Positions 1-6,480 of a DNA stretch of 8,281 bases are shown here, one piece after another. Origin of the DNA: Acidobacteriota bacterium (GTDB lineage: Bacteria > Acidobacteriota > Terriglobia > Acidoferrales > 2-02-FULL-67-57). The first letter of the stretch is position 1; every line of letters begins with the position of its first letter. The notes beneath the pieces were generated by a model. It was not told where the DNA came from, made no database searches, and saw only the letters and a list, made by a program, of their open reading frames with translations. The stretch spans positions 1-8,281 of the forward strand of contig JACQTG010000221.1 in the NCBI GenBank assembly GCA_016210895.1, read 5' to 3'. Made by a program: the position numbers and the translations under genes.

Positions 1-71
1 CCGAGTCTATCACGAAGCTTTCCGCGCAACCACCGGGTCGTGCCCGCAGCAGGCGCAGCTGCAGATGAATC

Positions 72-80
72 TGCTAGAAT
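72..80 (+). promoter_or_regulatory. candidate extended -10 promoter of the five-gene operon
   Basis: The string TGCTAGAAT fits the extended -10 form TGnTATAAT with one mismatch in the hexamer (TAGAAT at 75-80). No good -35 is visible 16-18 bases upstream, which is acceptable for extended -10 promoters. Transcription would start near base 87, giving a leader of about 24 bases that still contains the weak GAGG ribosome binding site at 96-99. The preceding bases 1-71 hold no gene I can support on either strand. A single short motif in GC-rich DNA is limited evidence. Confidence 0.4.
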
Positions 81-110
81 CCGAGCCGCCTGCGCGAGGC
101 TGCAGTCCAG

Positions 111-1016
111 ATGCCCAAGCTGCTGTCGATGAAAGAGGCGCTCGGCCGCTTCGTCCACGACGGCGATGCGGTGGTACTGGAAGGCTTCACCCACTTGATT
201 CCCTTTGCTGCCGGGCACGAACTGATCCGCCAGCGCCGCCGCAACTTGACCCTGGTGCGCCTCACCCCGGATTTGCTGTTCGATCAGATGATCGCCGCCG
301 GCTGCGCCCGCAAGTTGATTTTCAGTTGGGCCGGTAATCCCGGCGTGGGGCCGCTGCACGCCTTTCGCCGCGCCGTCGAGCAGGGCCAGCCGCATCGGCT
401 CGAACTCGAGGAGTACTCGCACTTCGGACTGGCGCTGCGCCTGCAGGCGGCCGCTGCGAACCTGCCCTTTCTACCCACACGGACCTTTGCTGCCTCCGAC
501 CTGCCGCGCGTCAACCCCTACATCAAGCCCATCACCTGCCCGCACACCGGCGAAGAACTGTGGAGCGTGCCCGCACTCGTCCCTGACGTAGCCATCCTGC
601 ACGCGCAACGCGCCGACGCGGAGGGCAACACGCAGGTCTGGGGCCTGGTGGGGGTGCACAAGGAAGCTGCCTTTGCCGCCCAGCGTGTACTAGTGGTCGT
701 GGAGGAAATCGTTCCGCAGGAGGTGATTCGCCGCGATCCCAACCGCACGCTGATTCCAGCCTTGCGCGTGGATGCGGTCGTGCACGAGCCGTTTGGCGCC
801 CACCCCTCATACGTCCAGGGCTACTACGACCGCGACAACGACTTTTACGTGCGCTGGGACGAACTCTCGCGTGAGCCGCAGAGTCTCCAGCGCTATCTGG
901 ACGAGTGGGTCTACGGGGTGGCCGACCGGCACGAATACCGCGAGCGGCTGCGCTCGACCTGGGAGCGGTTACGCGCCCGGCCGGTTCCCTGCGAGCCGGT
1001 CAACTATGGCTACTGA
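111..1016 (+). CDS. family I CoA-transferase, alpha subunit (CatI/GctA-like)
   Basis: This is the 301-residue alpha subunit of a heteromeric family I CoA-transferase, a cytoplasmic enzyme that moves CoA from one acyl-CoA to a free carboxylic acid. As I remember it, the sequence follows the long CatI type of 3-oxoadipate CoA-transferase (Pseudomonas B13 style) and glutaconate CoA-transferase GctA. Visible landmarks are EGFTHLIPFAAGHELIRQ near residue 24, GCARKLIFSWAGNPGVG near 64, the VNPYIKPITCPHTGEEL region, and the HPSYVQGYYDRDNDFY segment that is typical of CatI. It is clearly longer than the short PcaI/AtoD subunits. The ATG at 111 gives an N-terminus like CatI (two or three residues, then LLS-KEA); an in-frame ATG at 129 would be too short. 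A weak GAGG lies 11 bases upstream. Its TGA overlaps the beta-subunit ATG by one base, which fits coupled translation of equal subunits. The acid substrate cannot be read from the sequence. Confidence 0.9.
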   Translation: MPKLLSMKEALGRFVHDGDAVVLEGFTHLIPFAAGHELIRQRRRNLTLVRLTPDLLFDQMIAAGCARKLIFSWAGNPGVGPLHAFRRAVEQGQPHRLELEEYSHFGLALRLQAAAANLPFLPTRTFAASDLPRVNPYIKPITCPHTGEELWSVPALVPDVAILHAQRADAEGNTQVWGLVGVHKEAAFAAQRVLVVVEEIVPQEVIRRDPNRTLIPALRVDAVVHEPFGAHPSYVQGYYDRDNDFYVRWDELSREPQSLQRYLDEWVYGVADRHEYRERLRSTWERLRARPVPCEPVNYGY

Positions 1017-1777
1017 TGAGCGCCTTCACCACCTACGAAATCATGGTCACCAGCGCTGCGCGCAATCTGCGCGACGGCGAAGTGGTGTTCGTCGGCATCG
1101 GTATCCCCAACGTGGCGGTGAACCTGGCGCGGCGCACGCGCTGCCCCAATCTCGTGCTGATCTATGAATCAGGCGCCATCGGAGCACAACCCGCCCGCCT
1201 CCCGACTTCGATCGGTGACCCGACACTGGTTACCGGCGCGTTGGGTGTTTGTTCGATGCCCGAAGTATTTCAATACTACCTGCAACGCGGCCTGATCGAC
1301 GTGGGCTTTCTCGGCGGGGCACAGATCGACCGCTACGGCAACCTGAACACCACCGTCATCGGCGACTACCGCACACCGAAGGTCCGCCTGCCGGGCTCGG
1401 GCGGCGCGTGCGAAATTGCTCTGCTGGCGCGGCGCGTGCTTGTCGTGATGAGCCACAAGCGGCGCAGCTTCCCCGAGCGCGTAGACTTCATCACCAGCCC
1501 CGGATTTCTCTCCGGCGGCGCGGAGCGCGAGCACCGGCACCTCCCTGGCGCAGGCCCGGCAGTCGTCATTACCGACCTGGGCGTGCTGACGTTTTCGCCC
1601 GACACGCGCGAAATGGTTCTCGAATCGCTGCATCCGGGAGCCGGTCTCGACCAAGTGCGGGAAAATACCGGCTGGGCGCTGCGCACGGCTCCAACCGTGC
1701 GCGAAACAGAACCGCCCTCCCCAGAAGAACTGCGCGTCCTGCGGGAAGAATTGAAAGCTTCAAGGAGCACGCAGTGA
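1016..1777 (+). CDS. family I CoA-transferase, beta subunit (CatJ/GctB-like)
   Basis: This 253-residue beta subunit completes the CoA-transferase with the preceding gene. The motif LIYESGAIG places a glutamate at residue 51. This corresponds to the catalytic Glu of GctB-type enzymes (Glu54 in glutaconate CoA-transferase), which forms the glutamyl-CoA thioester. Other family landmarks are VGIGIPNVAVNLARR near 26, GFLGGAQIDRYGNLNTTVIGDY in the middle, the PGSGGA loop, and a C-terminal HPG..-DQV-ENTGWA segment as in CatJ. The catalytic Glu argues for a true transferase rather than a hydrolase-like relative such as mycobacterial IpdAB. I chose the ATG at 1016 because it overlaps the alpha stop (TGATG) and matches the family N-terminus; the longer in-frame start at 905 would lie inside the alpha gene. 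The stop overlaps the next gene by four bases (GTGA). Likely acids are 3-oxo acids or dicarboxylates, by family only. Confidence 0.9.
   Translation: MSAFTTYEIMVTSAARNLRDGEVVFVGIGIPNVAVNLARRTRCPNLVLIYESGAIGAQPARLPTSIGDPTLVTGALGVCSMPEVFQYYLQRGLIDVGFLGGAQIDRYGNLNTTVIGDYRTPKVRLPGSGGACEIALLARRVLVVMSHKRRSFPERVDFITSPGFLSGGAEREHRHLPGAGPAVVITDLGVLTFSPDTREMVLESLHPGAGLDQVRENTGWALRTAPTVRETEPPSPEELRVLREELKASRSTQ
1762..1767 (+). promoter_or_regulatory. ribosome binding site deciding a GTG start
   Basis: AAGGAG lies six bases before the GTG at 1774, inside the last codons of the CoA-transferase beta gene. It supports the GTG start of the aminotransferase over the far longer in-frame extension to 1249, which would overlap the beta gene by more than 500 bases. 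Confidence 0.75.
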
Positions 1778-3105
1778 GCCAGGCACTGTTCCCGCGAGAT
1801 TTTCGGAAGCTCTATCCGCGTGCTGCCCGCGGTGAGGGTTGCTACATATTCACGAGCGAGGGGAAAAAGTACCTCGATGCGGCGAGTGGCGCGGCTGTGG
1901 TCTCCGTCGGGCACGGGGTGGGGGCTATCGGGGAGGCGATGGCCGCCCAGGCGCGGCGGCTCGCCTTCGCCCATACGTCGCAGTTCCACACTGACGTAGC
2001 CGAGCAACTGGCCGAACGCCTGCGGGCACTGGCCCCGACGGGCTGGCGCGACTCCGCCCGAGTTTGTTTCACCTCCGGCGGCTCCGAGGCGACCGAGACA
2101 GCCTTGAAGCTCTGCCGGCAATACTTCCTCGAGCGCGGGGAGCCGCAACGCACGCGCATCATCTCGCGCTGGCAGAGCTACCACGGGGCCACGCTGGGGG
2201 CGATGACGGTCTCTGGCAACGTCCGACGACGCGCGCCCTACGCGCCCTGGCTCGCCGACTGGGGCCACATCCTGCCTTGCTACTGCTATCGCTGCCCGTT
2301 GAGCTTGACCTACCCCGGCTGCCAGGTGGCCTGCGCCGATGAGCTGGAAAAATTCATCCAGAGCGTCGGCTCGGAAACGGTGGCTGCTTTCATCGTTGAA
2401 CCGGTGGTCGGCGCTACGCTCGGTGCCGTAGTGCCGCCGGACGGTTACCTCCAGCGCATCGCAGAGATTTGCCACCGCCATGGCGTCCTGCTCATTGCCG
2501 ATGAGGTGATGACCGGAATGGGACGCACAGGCAGGAACTTCGCTGTCGAACACTGGGACGTGGTACCGGACATCATTCTCCTAGGCAAGGGCATTGCCAG
2601 CGGCTACGCGCCGCTGGGCGCCGTAGTGGCTTCGGGGAAGATCGCAGAAACGATCGCTCAGGGTTCTGGCGCCTTTGTGCACGGCTTCACCTATAGCGCG
2701 CATCCGGTCGCGATGGCCGCGGCTCTGGCCGTGCTCGATTACCTTGAACAGAACCGCTTGTTCGAGCGTGTGGCTCCGGCGGGCGCGGAGCTCTTGAACG
2801 CTCTCGGAACGCTCAAAGCCTCGCCGAGCGTGGGTGACGTCCGCGGGCTCGGCCTGCTGCTGGGGATTGAGCTCGTCCAAGACGCGGCTGCGCGCACGCC
2901 CTTCCCGACAGAGGCACGAATCGCCCATCGCGTTTATGAGGCGGCGCTGGAGGAAGGCGTGACCACTTTTCCCATCCAGGGCTGCGCCGACGGCCAATCG
3001 GGCGATCATATCTTGCTCGCTCCACCTTTCATTATCTCTTCGGAGGAGATCCAAGAGCTTGCGCGCGCGCTCAAAGCGGCCATCGTGCGCGCCACACGGA
3101 GTTGA
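1774..3105 (+). CDS. class III PLP-dependent aminotransferase
   Basis: This 443-residue cytoplasmic enzyme of the class III (omega-amino acid) aminotransferase family transfers an amino group between an amino donor and an oxo acid. The PLP-site landmarks are present: SGGSEATE at 101-108 (phosphate loop), YHG at 136-138 (ring-stacking Tyr), DEVMTG at 243-248 (the Asp that contacts the pyridine nitrogen), and LLGKGIASGYAPLGA with the Schiff-base lysine at K272. Length is normal for the family. The GTG start is set by AAGGAG six bases upstream and the four-base overlap with the beta gene. An insertion-like stretch carries Cys169, 171, 174, 183 and 187, discussed in the findings. The family includes beta-alanine, beta-phenylalanine, 4-aminobutyrate, taurine, polyamine and DAPA aminotransferases, and I cannot choose among them. 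Its place directly after a CoA-transferase recalls YodR-YodS-YodT of the Bacillus subtilis lysine 2,3-aminomutase region, and suggests its oxo acid product is activated to a CoA ester. Confidence 0.9.
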   Translation: MSQALFPRDFRKLYPRAARGEGCYIFTSEGKKYLDAASGAAVVSVGHGVGAIGEAMAAQARRLAFAHTSQFHTDVAEQLAERLRALAPTGWRDSARVCFTSGGSEATETALKLCRQYFLERGEPQRTRIISRWQSYHGATLGAMTVSGNVRRRAPYAPWLADWGHILPCYCYRCPLSLTYPGCQVACADELEKFIQSVGSETVAAFIVEPVVGATLGAVVPPDGYLQRIAEICHRHGVLLIADEVMTGMGRTGRNFAVEHWDVVPDIILLGKGIASGYAPLGAVVASGKIAETIAQGSGAFVHGFTYSAHPVAMAAALAVLDYLEQNRLFERVAPAGAELLNALGTLKASPSVGDVRGLGLLLGIELVQDAAARTPFPTEARIAHRVYEAALEEGVTTFPIQGCADGQSGDHILLAPPFIISSEEIQELARALKAAIVRATRS

Positions 3106-3113
3106 TCAGCAAG

Positions 3114-5294
3114 ATGCAATGCAGCATGCGTTCCCAGGTAATGGTCGTACTGACCTGCTTCGCCGCCGCGAGCCTCGCAGCGGGGATAGCGGGAGAGTCG
3201 AGGCCACGGCCGCTACGGGGCTTTTCCCCCGAGGCCGCGAAAGCACAGCGGCAACTCGAGGAGAGCTTCAAGGCCATTCCTGCAGCGGAGGAAGCGAAGA
3301 AACAGCATCGCATCTTTACCGCCGAGCCGCATCCGGCAGGCTCCGCGCGCAACAACGAACTCGCCCGCTATGTCGCCGAACGGTGGAAAGAGTGGGGCTG
3401 GGAGGAGGTGACGCTCCACCGCTACGACGTGCTCGTCTCCTCCCCGCGGGAAGTTTCCGTCGAAATGGTGAGCCCCAGCTATTACCGCGCCAGCCTGCGC
3501 GAAGACTCCTACGAGGTGGACTCGGACACGAAGAACTCCAACGTCAGCCGGGGCTACCTGGCGCTGTCCGCCTCGGGCGAGGTTACGGCGCCAGTTGTCT
3601 ATGCCCACAGCGGCAATCCGGAAGATTACGAAGTCCTGCGGCGGCACGGCATCGACGTGCGCGGCAAGATCGTGCTCGTGCGCTACTCGAACCCCTACAG
3701 CTACCGCGGCTTCAAGGCCCTAACGGCCCAGCAGGAGGGCGCGGCAGCCATCCTTATCTATTCCGATCCGGCCGAGGACGGCTACGTTCGCGGCAAGGTC
3801 TATCCGGAAGGCCCCTGGGGACCGGAGAGCCACATCCAGCGCGGGGCCATCACCTACGACTTTATGGTCGCGGGCGACCCGCTGACGCCGGGCTGGGCTT
3901 CGTTGCCGGAAGCCAAACGCATTCCTCGCGAAGAGGCGGTTTCCCTGCCGAACATCATTGCCGTGCCGCTTTCCTGGCGGGATGCGCAGCCTCTGCTTGA
4001 ATACCTGGATGGGCCGGTGGCACCGAAGGAATGGCAGGGCGGGCTGCCGCTCACCTACCGGCTGGGTGGAGGGGCGGTGCGCGTCCGCGTCAAGGCGGAC
4101 ATGGACACGAGCCTGAAGCCGAACTATGTGGTCGAGGCGCGCATACGCGGCAGCGAATTCCCTGACGAGTGGGTCGTGCTCGGTAACCACCGCGATGCCT
4201 GGGAATTTGGCGGCGTGGATCCCTCAAGTGGCACGGCCTCGATGATGGAACTGGCGCGGGCGCTGGGCGAACTGAAGCGCGGCGGCATCCGCTCGCGGCG
4301 TACCCTGGTGCTCTGCAGTTGGGACGGTGAGGAGGTGGCGCTGACCGGGTCGACCGAGTGGGGCGAGCAGTTTGCAGACGAGTTGAAGAAGAAAGTCGTC
4401 GCCTACCTCAACGTGGACTCCTCGGTCTCAGGGCCGAACTTCCGCGCCAGCGCCGTCGCTTCGCTGGCACCGTGGCTCGTCGAAGTTAGCCGGGGGCTCG
4501 AGGCGCCGTCGGGCGTGACACTCCACGAGGAGTGGAAGGAGTCGCTGACGCGCGAACGACACGACCAGGGGAGACGAGGCATTGTCGCGGATTCCGAGCT
4601 AGTCAACACGCGTATCGGGAGCGGCTCCGATCACACCGTGTTCTTGAACCACCTCGGCCGGCCCACGATTGACCTGACGTTCGACGGGCCGTACGGCGTC
4701 TACCACTCGATGTACGACAATTTTTTCTGGATGAACCAGTTTGGCGACCCCGGCTATCGCTACCACACACTGATGGCGCAGCTTTGGGGTGTGGCGGCGC
4801 TGCGCCTGGCCAACGCCGAGATTCTGCCCTTTGATTTCGCCTTTTATGCCCGGCAACTCCGCCAATTCATTCGGGAGCTTCCCCAAGGCAAACAAACGCC
4901 GCGTCAGCTCGATCTTCAGCCGGTGTTGAAACAGGTGGCGGAACTGGAGGCTGGTGGGCGGCGCTTGAACCGAGCCATCGAGAGGGCACTGGCTTCACGT
5001 GGGATGACCGCGGCGCTGGCGGAGGCTGTCAATCGCCAGTTGATGCAAGTCGAGGCAAACTGGCTCCACCCAGACGGCATCCCGGGCCGGCCCTGGTTCA
5101 AGCACATCCTCTACGCCGCGCGCTACACCTATGCGCATCTCGAGCTCCCCGGGCTGACCGAGGCCATCGAACGCGGTGACTGTCAAACGGCCCGCGCGCA
5201 GGCACGCATCCTGCAGGACGCGCTGGCCAAGAACGTTGCCCTGCTGCGCCGCGCCAGCACGGAGCTTGAGCAAGCCATCAGCCGCGAAAAATAA
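3114..5294 (+). CDS. exported M28 metallopeptidase, glutamate carboxypeptidase II-like (PA and dimerisation domains)
   Basis: A 726-residue co-catalytic zinc exopeptidase with an N-terminal signal peptide (hydrophobic about 9-25, cleavage near AGIAG), so it should act outside the cytoplasm. The order matches GCPII/PSMA: N-terminal segment, a protease-associated insert (about 145-270), the M28 catalytic domain (about 330-560), and a helical transferrin-receptor-like dimerisation domain (about 600-720, with GIPGRPWFKHILYA). All expected metal residues are seen: His359, Asp369, catalytic Glu406, Glu407, Asp435 and His531. The first five have the spacing of human His377, Asp387, Glu424, Glu425 and Asp453; human His553 matches His531. 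Arg198 (YRGFK) matches human Arg210, but the S1 arginines and Lys699 look replaced (see findings), so the peptide substrate is open. ATG 3114 is preferred, with GGAG 12 bases upstream. TTG 3102 overlaps the previous stop and touches that GGAG, and ATG 3126 is a possible alternative. It is probably co-transcribed with the aminotransferase, eight bases away. Confidence 0.92.
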   Translation: MQCSMRSQVMVVLTCFAAASLAAGIAGESRPRPLRGFSPEAAKAQRQLEESFKAIPAAEEAKKQHRIFTAEPHPAGSARNNELARYVAERWKEWGWEEVTLHRYDVLVSSPREVSVEMVSPSYYRASLREDSYEVDSDTKNSNVSRGYLALSASGEVTAPVVYAHSGNPEDYEVLRRHGIDVRGKIVLVRYSNPYSYRGFKALTAQQEGAAAILIYSDPAEDGYVRGKVYPEGPWGPESHIQRGAITYDFMVAGDPLTPGWASLPEAKRIPREEAVSLPNIIAVPLSWRDAQPLLEYLDGPVAPKEWQGGLPLTYRLGGGAVRVRVKADMDTSLKPNYVVEARIRGSEFPDEWVVLGNHRDAWEFGGVDPSSGTASMMELARALGELKRGGIRSRRTLVLCSWDGEEVALTGSTEWGEQFADELKKKVVAYLNVDSSVSGPNFRASAVASLAPWLVEVSRGLEAPSGVTLHEEWKESLTRERHDQGRRGIVADSELVNTRIGSGSDHTVFLNHLGRPTIDLTFDGPYGVYHSMYDNFFWMNQFGDPGYRYHTLMAQLWGVAALRLANAEILPFDFAFYARQLRQFIRELPQGKQTPRQLDLQPVLKQVAELEAGGRRLNRAIERALASRGMTAALAEAVNRQLMQVEANWLHPDGIPGRPWFKHILYAARYTYAHLELPGLTEAIERGDCQTARAQARILQDALAKNVALLRRASTELEQAISREK

Positions 5295-5298
5295 ATAC

Positions 5299-5305
5299 AA
5301 GGAGG
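5299..5305 (+). promoter_or_regulatory. strong ribosome binding site for the S58 peptidase
   Basis: AAGGAGG sits five bases before the ATG at 5311, in the 16-base gap after the M28 gene. It is the best Shine-Dalgarno match in the window. It fixes the start at 5311 rather than the in-frame upstream extension to 5176, and it exposes a clear signal peptide at the N-terminus. Confidence 0.8.
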
Positions 5306-5310
5306 CGCAT

Positions 5311-6471
5311 ATGCGCAGACTCGCTGGGATTCTTCTGCCTATCTTCCTGTTCGCCTCGCTCGCATCCGCCGGTGAAAAGCCCCGCGCACGGGACGTGGGG
5401 ATTCCGTTTGAAGGAACCCCGGGACCCCTGAATGCGATTACCGACGTCGCGGGGGTCGAGGTCGGTCACAGCACCCTCATTTCGGGTGAAGGGTCTTTGC
5501 GCGTCGGCCACGGGCCGGTGCGCACCGGCGTGACCGCCATCCTGCCGCGCGGCCGCGGCTCGACCGAACTGGTCTTTGCCGGTTGGTTCTCGCTCAACGG
5601 CAACGGCGAGATGACCGGCACCACCTGGGTGGAAGAGTCGGGCTTCCTCGAAGGGCCAATTATGATTACCAACACCCACAGCGTAGGCGTAGTGCGGGAT
5701 GCGGTCATTGCCTGGCGGGTGCAACACGGCCCGCCGGACGAGTCCGGCTATTGGTGGTCGCTGCCGGTGGTGGCGGAAACCTGGGATGGGTATCTCAACG
5801 ACATCACCGGCTTTCACGTCAAGCCCGAGCACGTGTTCGAGGCGCTGGAAAGCGCACGCGCAGGGCCGGTCGCCGAAGGCAACGTGGGTGGCGGCACGGG
5901 GATGGTCTGCCACGAGTTCAAAGGCGGCATTGGAACAGCCTCGAGAAAGCTCGAGGCGAATGCGGGCGGCTACACCGTGGGCGTGCTCGTGCAGTGCAAC
6001 TACGGACTGCGCCGCCAACTGCGCATTGCCGGCGCGCCGGTCGGCCAGGAGCTCAAAGAAAACCTGGTCTGGCAGGAGGAGAACGGCTCGATCATCATCG
6101 TCGTCGCCACCAACGCTCCGCTACTACCCCACCAGTTGAAGCGGCTGGGGCGGCGGGCTTCGCTGGGGCTGGCGCGCATGGGCAGCATCTCCGGCAACGG
6201 TTCCGGGGACATTTTCATTGCCTTTTCCACCGCAAACACGCAACCCACCTCACCGCCTCAGGTCGCGCAGGCAGCGATGCTGGCGAATGAGCGGATGAAC
6301 CCGCTGTTTGAGGCCACCGTCCAGGCCACCGAGGAAGCCATCGTCAACGCCCTGGTGGCTGCGGAAACCATGACGGGAGTCAACAACCGCACTGTCGTCG
6401 CCCTGCCGCACGAGAAGCTCCGCCAGGTGCTGAAGAAGTACCACCGGCTAGCCGAGCCGGATGCTCGATAA
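5311..6471 (+). CDS. exported P1/S58 family aminopeptidase (DmpA/BapA-like, self-cleaving)
   Basis: A 386-residue member of peptidase family S58, whose known members are the L-aminopeptidase/D-amidase DmpA and the beta-aminopeptidases BapA. These precursors cut themselves before a serine that becomes the N-terminal nucleophile of the beta chain. Here the cleavage site is NGSIIIVVATNAPLLPHQL, giving Gly259/Ser260, an alpha chain up to 259 and a beta chain of 127 residues. Other family landmarks are DVAGVEVGHSTL, GVTAILPRG, NTHSVGVVRDAV, EGNVGGGTGM, YTVGVLVQCNYG (Asn230 probably matches the oxyanion-hole Asn of DmpA) and SGNGSGDIFIAF. Residues 1-20 form a signal peptide ending LASA, followed by Gly-Glu-Lys, so the enzyme is likely exported, unlike the textbook cytoplasmic DmpA. 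The start is fixed by AAGGAGG. It is the last operon gene, 16 bases after the M28 peptidase, so the two exported peptidases are probably made together. Preference for alpha-, D- or beta-amino N-termini cannot be read by eye. Confidence 0.92.
   Translation: MRRLAGILLPIFLFASLASAGEKPRARDVGIPFEGTPGPLNAITDVAGVEVGHSTLISGEGSLRVGHGPVRTGVTAILPRGRGSTELVFAGWFSLNGNGEMTGTTWVEESGFLEGPIMITNTHSVGVVRDAVIAWRVQHGPPDESGYWWSLPVVAETWDGYLNDITGFHVKPEHVFEALESARAGPVAEGNVGGGTGMVCHEFKGGIGTASRKLEANAGGYTVGVLVQCNYGLRRQLRIAGAPVGQELKENLVWQEENGSIIIVVATNAPLLPHQLKRLGRRASLGLARMGSISGNGSGDIFIAFSTANTQPTSPPQVAQAAMLANERMNPLFEATVQATEEAIVNALVAAETMTGVNNRTVVALPHEKLRQVLKKYHRLAEPDAR
6444..6460. terminator. possible short hairpin at the convergent gene ends
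   Basis: CCGGCT, a five-base spacer and AGCCGG form a six-pair GC-rich stem within the last codons of the S58 peptidase gene, about 20 bases beyond the permease stop on the other strand. Neither strand shows a T-run right after the stem, so this is not a good intrinsic terminator. It is noted because only nine bases separate the two stop codons and no better terminator is visible. Confidence 0.2.
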
Positions 6472-6480
6472 CCTCTGGCC

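Noticed and set aside
2..337. Open + strand frame from the left edge that could be the end of an upstream gene
   Set aside because: It continues far into the CoA-transferase alpha gene in another frame, has shadow-like composition and shows no recognisable protein.
1249..1773. N-terminal extension of the aminotransferase frame back to 1249
   Set aside because: It would lie inside the CoA-transferase beta gene and is low-complexity Arg-rich; the GTG at 1774 has a good ribosome binding site and a normal family N-terminus.
1366..2553. A 395-residue open frame on the - strand opposite the CoA-transferase and aminotransferase genes
   Set aside because: It lies antisense to two well-recognised genes, is rich in Arg, Ala and Gly as expected of a GC-rich shadow frame, and matches no family I know.
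3061..3070. Alternating GC run (GCGCGCGCGC)
   Set aside because: It encodes Ala-Arg-Ala in the aminotransferase C-terminus and is expected from codon use at this GC content; no sign of a repeat element.
3114..3200. Possible lipoprotein signal (VLTC) at the start of the M28 peptidase
   Set aside because: Thr just before the Cys does not fit a lipobox, which needs Gly, Ala or Ser there; an ordinary signal peptidase I site further on fits better.
3059..4000. A 313-residue + strand frame overlapping the M28 peptidase
   Set aside because: It is out of frame with the clear M28 protein, very Arg/Gly rich, and has no recognisable domain; it is a shadow.
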